From positions 2,542,001-2,606,000 of the forward strand of contig CBDAPX010000001.1 of NCBI GenBank assembly GCA_965198725.1: DNA of 64,000 nucleotides. Direction: 5' to 3'. A program made the position numbers and the translations under genes. Within the stretch, counting starts at the first letter, position 1. Every line of letters starts with the position of its first letter. Of this stretch, positions 58,834 to 64,000 are shown piece after piece. The DNA comes from CBDAPX01 sp965198725. GTDB lineage: Bacteria; Pseudomonadota; Alphaproteobacteria; Rhodobacterales; Rhodobacteraceae. Under the pieces are notes generated by a model, which was not told the origin of the DNA, made no database searches, and was given only the letters and a program-made list of their open reading frames with translations.

Positions 58834-58848
58834 GTAACCTGCAATTAA
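58834..58848. promoter_or_regulatory. CtrA-box-like site before ctrA
   Basis: GTAA-CCTGCAA-TTAA matches the CtrA consensus TTAA-N7-TTAA with one mismatch, 54 bases upstream of the ctrA ATG. Location suggests autoregulation, as seen for ctrA in other alphaproteobacteria. Confidence 0.45.
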
Positions 58849-58902
58849 TCTTTGTTCGTCAGGTTTAGCTTGTCGGGTGTATACTTATTGGAGATTGAAA
58901 GT

Positions 58903-59619
58903 ATGCGTGTGCTACTCGTTGAAGACGATCCTACAACCTCAAAGAGTATTGAGTTGATGCTCTCTCATGCAAACCTGAACGTGTACTGCACGGATTTAGG
59001 GGAAGAGGGCATCGATCTTGCAAAGCTGTATGATTACGATTTGATCCTTTTGGACCTGAATTTACCAGACATGAACGGGCATGACGTGCTGCGCCAATTG
59101 CGCAATGCCCGGATCGAAACGCCTATCCTGATCTTGTCAGGCGTAAGCGCAACAGAAAGCAAAATCAAGGGTTTCGGCTTTGGCGCGGACGACTATATGA
59201 CTAAGCCGTTCCATCGTGAAGAGTTGGTCGCGCGCATCCATGCGATCATCCGACGGTCCAAGGGGCATTCACGGTCAATCATTCATACCGGGCGCATTTC
59301 AGTAAATCTTGATGCAAAGACAGTCGAAACAAATGGCACACCCATTCATCTGACCGGTAAAGAGTATCAAATGCTCGAACTGCTCAGCCTGCGCAAAGGC
59401 ACAACGCTGACAAAAGAGATGTTTTTGAACCATCTTTATGGCGGAATGGACGAACCGGAACTGAAAATCATCGACGTGTTCATCTGTAAGCTGCGCAAGA
59501 AGCTCAGCAAGGCGACCGATGGCGAAAACTATATCGAGACCGTTTGGGGACGTGGATATGTGTTGCGCGATCCTCAGGCGGATGCGGACACAGCGGCACG
59601 CTTGGCGGTGAACGCCTAG
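58903..59619 (+). CDS. ctrA: Cell-cycle/global response regulator CtrA
   Basis: A 238-residue OmpR-type response regulator. The receiver domain (1-115) has the acidic pair EDD near 7-9, the phosphorylated Asp51 (LLDLNLPDMNG) and Lys104 region (MTKPFHREEL). The DNA-binding domain (about 125-225) contains the recognition helix region KIIDVFICKLRKKLSKA and VWGRGYVLRDP. In Rhodobacterales CtrA is non-essential and controls motility and gene transfer agents. GAGATTGAAAGT precedes the ATG at 58903; the upstream 17 codons are non-conserved. Confidence 0.96.
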   Translation: MRVLLVEDDPTTSKSIELMLSHANLNVYCTDLGEEGIDLAKLYDYDLILLDLNLPDMNGHDVLRQLRNARIETPILILSGVSATESKIKGFGFGADDYMTKPFHREELVARIHAIIRRSKGHSRSIIHTGRISVNLDAKTVETNGTPIHLTGKEYQMLELLSLRKGTTLTKEMFLNHLYGGMDEPELKIIDVFICKLRKKLSKATDGENYIETVWGRGYVLRDPQADADTAARLAVNA

Positions 59620-59719
59620 CGGTCCGTTTGCCCGGCTTTGCACACCCTGACGCCGTGATCTCTGGACCTGTCCCCGGCAGTTGCCTATTTCTTAGGGCAA
59701 TGATGTTTGGGGGCAGGCC

Positions 59720-61885
59720 GTGCAGGATCAAATCGAAATTTCACAGCTGACAACGATGCAGGCAGCCGAAGAATTGGCGCGTCTGGCCCAGGTTCTTGAT
59801 GCGGCCAATACTGCCTATCACCGCGAAGATGCCCCAACGATCAGCGATGCAGAATATGATCGGCTCAAACAACGTAACGCCGCGATAGAAGAGCGGTTTC
59901 CAGAGCTCAAACGCGCGGATAGCCCTTCAGATCAGGTCGGTGCCCGGCCGTCGGAGGGCTTTGCCAAGGTGACCCATGCGCGGCGGATGATGTCGCTTGG
60001 GAATGCCTTTGACGCGGACGATGTGCAGAGCTTTGAAACAGGCATCCGAAAATACCTCGGTCTGTCCGACAAGGATGACTTGCCGTTTACCGCTGAGCCA
60101 AAGATCGATGGTTTGTCCCTGTCACTGCGCTATGAAAACGGACATTTGGTTCAGGCTGCGACCCGGGGCGATGGTCAAACCGGCGAGAACGTGACAGCCA
60201 ACGCGCGCACGATTGAGGACATTCCGCAAGAATTGACCGGTGCTCCAGCCATTTTGGAAGTCCGTGGTGAGGTCTACATGTCGCACCCGGACTTTGAGGC
60301 GCTGAATGAGCGGCAGGCCGAGCGAGGCGACAAGGCCTTTGCAAACCCGCGCAACGCAGCGGCAGGGTCCCTGCGGCAGCTGGATGCGGATATCAGCCGA
60401 GCGCGCCCATTGCGTTTTTTCGCGTACGCCTGGGGTCAACTCTCTGAACCCTTGGCAGAAACGCAGTTCGACGCCATTGCGCGCCTTCAAGCGCTTGGGT
60501 TTCAAACCAACCCGCTGACAACACGATGCACAACCGTGGCCGATATTCTGGCGCATTATCAAAGCATTGAACAGCAACGCAGCGCATTGGGATATGACAT
60601 CGACGGGGTCGTCTACAAGGTGGATGACCTTGGCTATCAGGCGCGGCTGGGGTTTCGGTCGACAACGCCGCGATGGGCGATTGCCCATAAATTTCCGGCG
60701 GAACTGGCGTGGACCCGGCTGGACGGCATCGACATTCAGGTCGGGCGGACCGGCGCGCTCAGCCCCGTTGCACGGCTCAACCCCGTGACGGTTGGCGGCG
60801 TGGTGGTGTCCAATGCAACGCTCCACAACGAAGACTACATTGCGGGCTTGGACGCCAACGGCAACCCGATCCGCGATGGCAAGGATATCCGGGTGGGCGA
60901 TTGGGTTCAGGTCTATCGCGCGGGCGATGTCATTCCCAAAATTGCCGATGTGGACTTGTCAAAGCGCCCCGATGACGCCGTGCCGTTTGTCTTCCCAACT
61001 GCTTGCCCCGAATGCAACAGTGCCGCCGTGCGCGAACCCGGCGATGCGGTCCGGCGCTGTACCGGCGGATTGATTTGTCCGGCCCAAGCGGTGGAAAAGC
61101 TCAAGCATTTCGTAAGCCGCGCCGCATTTGATATCGAAGGATTGGGGGCCAAGCAGGTCGAACAATTCTATGCGGATGGTTGGATCGCGGAACCGGCTGA
61201 TATCTTCACGCTGGAAGATCGCTATGGCAGCGGTGTACAGCAGCTCAAGAACCGCGAAGGCTGGGGCGACAAATCCGCCACGAACCTCTTCCGCGCGATC
61301 GAAGATAAGCGCACGATCTCTTTGGCGCGTCTGCTTTTCGGCCTTGGCCTGCGCCATGTGGGCGAAGTGGCCGCCGCCACGCTGGCCCGGCACTTTGGAA
61401 CATGGGCCGCCCTGACCGATGCCATCGACACCGCCGCCGCGGAACCTGCCTTTACCGCGCAGGGCAAAGAGCGCAAGGCGTCCCTGGCTGATAGTCTGGC
61501 TTGGGCCGACCTGACGGCGGTGGACGGGATCGGCGATGTTCTGGCCGAAGCGTTGATCACGTCGTTGACACAATCCGCCGAACGGGCGTCGATTGATCGG
61601 TTGGCCGAGATGCTGACCATCGAAGCGGCCGAGGCCCCGGAAACCTCTGACAGCCCGGTTGCGGGCAAAACCGTTGTTTTCACCGGGACGCTGGAAAAGA
61701 TGACACGGGCCGAGACCAAGGCCCGCGCCGAAGCTTTGGGGGCCAAGGTTTCGGGGTCTGTGAGCGCGAAAACGGATTTGCTGGTGGCAGGATCGGGGGC
61801 CGGATCCAAGGCCAAGAAGGCGGCGGATCTGGGGGTTGAGACGTTTGACGAAGACGGGTGGCTGGCCCTGATCGGAGACGCATGA
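59720..61885 (+). CDS. ligA: NAD-dependent DNA ligase LigA
   Basis: A 721-residue ligase. An Ia domain precedes the nucleotidyltransferase domain with adenylated Lys128 in AEPKIDGLSL. An OB fold, a four-Cys zinc finger (CPECNSAAV...RRCTGGLICPAQ), HhH repeats and a C-terminal BRCT domain (about 640-721, VVFTGTLEKMTRAETKA) follow. It seals nicks in replication and repair. The start is GTG at 59720 behind GGGGGCAGG; the ATG at 59756 is an alternative. It overlaps recG by ATGA. Confidence 0.95.
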   Translation: MQDQIEISQLTTMQAAEELARLAQVLDAANTAYHREDAPTISDAEYDRLKQRNAAIEERFPELKRADSPSDQVGARPSEGFAKVTHARRMMSLGNAFDADDVQSFETGIRKYLGLSDKDDLPFTAEPKIDGLSLSLRYENGHLVQAATRGDGQTGENVTANARTIEDIPQELTGAPAILEVRGEVYMSHPDFEALNERQAERGDKAFANPRNAAAGSLRQLDADISRARPLRFFAYAWGQLSEPLAETQFDAIARLQALGFQTNPLTTRCTTVADILAHYQSIEQQRSALGYDIDGVVYKVDDLGYQARLGFRSTTPRWAIAHKFPAELAWTRLDGIDIQVGRTGALSPVARLNPVTVGGVVVSNATLHNEDYIAGLDANGNPIRDGKDIRVGDWVQVYRAGDVIPKIADVDLSKRPDDAVPFVFPTACPECNSAAVREPGDAVRRCTGGLICPAQAVEKLKHFVSRAAFDIEGLGAKQVEQFYADGWIAEPADIFTLEDRYGSGVQQLKNREGWGDKSATNLFRAIEDKRTISLARLLFGLGLRHVGEVAAATLARHFGTWAALTDAIDTAAAEPAFTAQGKERKASLADSLAWADLTAVDGIGDVLAEALITSLTQSAERASIDRLAEMLTIEAAEAPETSDSPVAGKTVVFTGTLEKMTRAETKARAEALGAKVSGSVSAKTDLLVAGSGAGSKAKKAADLGVETFDEDGWLALIGDA

Positions 61886-63972
61886 GCGGCCGTCCCGAAG
61901 CGCTCTTCCCTCTCTTTGCCGGGCTGGAAACGCTGGAACGGGTCGGGCCCAAAACGGCGCAGAACCTGCACCAATTGGGCATCACGGCCCCGCGCGATCT
62001 GCTTTTCGCGCTGCCTTATGCGTTGGTGGACCGTCGGCGTCGCACCACCATTAAGGGTGTTGATTTGCCCTCTGTCGTAACCGTCACCGTCCAGATCGGC
62101 GCGCATCAACCGCCGCGCAACAAGGGTGGCGCGTATCGGATTTTTGTCGAAGATGCCGAGACCGAGTTTCAGCTGGTGTATTTTCACGCGCGCGGCGATT
62201 ACCTCAAACGGCTTTTGCCACAGGGCGAAACTCGTGTCGTGTCCGGCAAGCTGGAGCTGTTTGATGGTCTGGCCCAGATGGTCCACCCGGATCACGCGGT
62301 GGCAGAGGCAGATGCCAAGGATATCCCGGAAATTGAGCCGGTCTACCGGCTCACCGCGGGCGTGACCCAAAAGACCATGTACAAAGCGGCGCAATCGGCG
62401 TTGCTGCGCCTGCCGCATATGGCAGAATGGGTCGATGGCGCCCTGAAAGACCGCCATGGCTGGCCGGATACGGATGCGGCCATCGCGGCCGCGCATCAGC
62501 CGGCGGCGATGGATGACCTGGGTCCCCAGGCCCCCGCGCGCGAGCGTTTGGCCTATGATGAATTGCTGGCCCATCAACTGACGCTGGCCTTGGCCCGTGC
62601 GCAAGAGCGCAAAGCGCACGGGGTGCAAAGTGTTGGCTCTGGACAGCTGCAAAAACGGGTACTCGCGGCCTTGCCCTATCGTCCGACCAACGCGCAGGGC
62701 CGCGCGATGGAAGAGATTGCCGCCGATATGGCGGGGCCGGCGCGGATGAACCGGCTTTTGCAAGGCGATGTGGGGGCGGGTAAAACGCTGGTCGCGTTCA
62801 TGAGCCTGCTCATCGCGGTAGAGGCCGGCGGGCAGGGCGTTTTGATGGCCCCGACCGAAATCCTGGCCCGTCAGCATCTGGAAGGATTGCAGCCTATGGC
62901 CGAAGAGGCGGGCGTGGTTCTGGAAATCCTCACGGGACGGGACAAGGGGGCGGAACGGCGGGCGAAGCTCGCGGCGCTTTTGCGCGGGGACATTCAGATC
63001 CTGGTGGGCACGCATGCGGTGTTTCAGGCGGATGTTGAATTTGCGGATCTGCGCCTCGCTGTTGTCGATGAACAGCATCGGTTTGGTGTGCGCCAACGTC
63101 TTGAACTGGCGGAAAAAGGCATGGCGGCGGACGTGCTTGTGATGACCGCAACGCCGATCCCTCGTTCCTTGGCACTGGCCCAATATGGGGACATGGATGT
63201 CTCTGTACTGAACGAAAAACCGCCCGGTCAAAAGCCGATCAAGACGGCTGTTGTCAGCACGGATCGCATGGATGAGGTCGTTTCACACCTGCGCCGGGCG
63301 ATTGACGAAGGGCGACAATGCTACTGGGTCTGTCCTTTGGTCGAGGAAAGCGAGGTCATGGACCTGACCGCGGCGGAAGAGCGGTTCAAGCGGCTGCGCG
63401 CGGTTTTGGGCGACGATGTCGTTGGTCTTGTTCATGGGCAAATGCCACCGGCCCAAAAGGACGCGGCCATGGCGGATTTTGTTGCCGGGCGGACCCAGGT
63501 TCTGGTGGCGACAACCGTGATCGAAGTGGGCGTAAACGTGCCCAACGCGACCATCATGGTGATCGAACGCGCCGAAACCTTTGGTCTGGCGCAGCTGCAT
63601 CAATTGCGTGGGCGCGTGGGAAGGGGAGAGGCGGCATCGACCTGTCTGCTGCTCTACCAAGCACCGCTGTCCGAAAACGGCCGGAAACGTCTGGAGGTTT
63701 TGCGTGAAACCGAGGACGGCTTCCGCATTTCCGAGACGGATTTGCAGATGCGTGGGGCGGGCGATCTGATCGGCACCGCTCAATCAGGACTGCCACGGTT
63801 TCAGGTTGCCGACCTTGAACGGCAGGCAAATTTGATGGCAATTGCGCAGAGTGATGCGCGCAAGCTTTTGCTCGAAGATCCGACGTTGCAAACCCCGCGC
63901 GGACAGGCGGCGCGGTTGCTTTTGTGGCTGATGCGCCAGGATGAGGCGATCCGTTTGATTTCAGTCGGTTAA
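61882..63972 (+). CDS. recG: ATP-dependent DNA helicase RecG
   Basis: A 696-residue helicase that remodels stalled forks and branched DNA. The N-terminal wedge/OB domain (about 50-160) has QLVYFHARGDYLKRLLP. The helicase core has Walker A GDVGAGKTLVA, the DEQH box in VVDEQHRFGVRQR, TATPIPRSLAL, and motif V/VI (TTVIEVGVNVPNAT, QLRGRVGRG). The C-terminus carries the TRG-like RMRGAGD-type segment (LQMRGAGDLIGTAQSG). It begins within the ligA stop codon and is complete 28 bases before the window ends. Confidence 0.95.
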   Translation: MSGRPEALFPLFAGLETLERVGPKTAQNLHQLGITAPRDLLFALPYALVDRRRRTTIKGVDLPSVVTVTVQIGAHQPPRNKGGAYRIFVEDAETEFQLVYFHARGDYLKRLLPQGETRVVSGKLELFDGLAQMVHPDHAVAEADAKDIPEIEPVYRLTAGVTQKTMYKAAQSALLRLPHMAEWVDGALKDRHGWPDTDAAIAAAHQPAAMDDLGPQAPARERLAYDELLAHQLTLALARAQERKAHGVQSVGSGQLQKRVLAALPYRPTNAQGRAMEEIAADMAGPARMNRLLQGDVGAGKTLVAFMSLLIAVEAGGQGVLMAPTEILARQHLEGLQPMAEEAGVVLEILTGRDKGAERRAKLAALLRGDIQILVGTHAVFQADVEFADLRLAVVDEQHRFGVRQRLELAEKGMAADVLVMTATPIPRSLALAQYGDMDVSVLNEKPPGQKPIKTAVVSTDRMDEVVSHLRRAIDEGRQCYWVCPLVEESEVMDLTAAEERFKRLRAVLGDDVVGLVHGQMPPAQKDAAMADFVAGRTQVLVATTVIEVGVNVPNATIMVIERAETFGLAQLHQLRGRVGRGEAASTCLLLYQAPLSENGRKRLEVLRETEDGFRISETDLQMRGAGDLIGTAQSGLPRFQVADLERQANLMAIAQSDARKLLLEDPTLQTPRGQAARLLLWLMRQDEAIRLISVG

Positions 63973-64000
63973 GCGGTTTGTTCTAAAAAGTTCACAAATG

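Noticed and set aside
61222..63231. 669-residue minus-strand open frame opposite ligA/recG
   Set aside because: It spans two certain genes on the other strand and shows no domain signature.

Overview
The window is GC-rich, gene-dense chromosomal DNA from an alphaproteobacterium, most probably a marine Rhodobacteraceae (Roseobacter-group) species. This rests on the gene families seen: SciP next to CtrA, the rseP-bamA-skp-fabZ-lpxA-lpxI-lpxB envelope cluster, paired dimethylglycine/sarcosine dehydrogenase-like flavoproteins, a calcium-repeat protein ending in a Hint domain, and many ATGA-coupled genes. No phage, insertion sequence or CRISPR array is visible. The species cannot be named from the sequence alone.

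Layout. 1-7.6 kb: a porin-like barrel, a PLP aminotransferase, a secreted small beta protein, an exported amidohydrolase, a YjbR protein, soxR with a divergent VOC gene sharing a SoxR operator, and two tandem paralogous exported proteins, the first broken by an in-frame stop. 7.6-11.6 kb: a cysteine-rich leader peptide, cysS (3' frameshift), cimA and a squalene/phytoene synthase-family gene. 11.6-18.3 kb: an MFS transporter, then a five-gene ATGA-coupled run (cobK, DNA glycosylase, esterase, GNAT, monooxygenase), an rluE-type gene, an HNH nuclease, dsbB/yqaA and tRNA-Leu(CAA). 18.3-22.9 kb: a 744-bp regulatory region and a 1268-residue calcium-repeat/Hint protein. 22.9-28.6 kb: a MobA-like transferase and two divergent FAD/GcvT flavoproteins. 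28.6-36.8 kb: a membrane LytTR regulator, a CorC-type protein, xerD with two upstream uncharacterised genes, aroK-aroB, ssb and a lytic transglycosylase. 36.8-44.1 kb: a complete peptide-type ABC importer operon (its binding-protein gene is frameshifted in the signal peptide) with an AraC regulator. 44.2-57.3 kb: miaA, then pyrH-frr-uppS-cdsA-dxr-rseP, a small membrane ORF, and bamA-skp-fabZ-lpxA-lpxI-lpxB. 57.3-64 kb: mnmA, sciP-ctrA, ligA-recG.

How the genes work together. The 45-57 kb block supplies pyrimidine nucleotides, ribosome recycling, isoprenoid and phospholipid precursors, outer-membrane protein assembly and lipid A. The flavoproteins suggest methylated-glycine (glycine betaine) catabolism. 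sciP-ctrA is the cell-cycle/motility control pair of alphaproteobacteria.

Most unusual signals: (i) a 14-codon ORF with four Cys codons and a ribosome-binding site just upstream of cysteinyl-tRNA synthetase, followed by two mutually exclusive stems, which looks like a cysteine-responsive attenuator; (ii) three single-base lesions in otherwise intact genes, each genuine or an assembly error; (iii) a near-ideal SoxR promoter on a VOC gene; (iv) a 20-bp-period direct repeat and a 12-bp inverted repeat before the LytTR gene; (v) several small membrane ORFs that are easy to miss.
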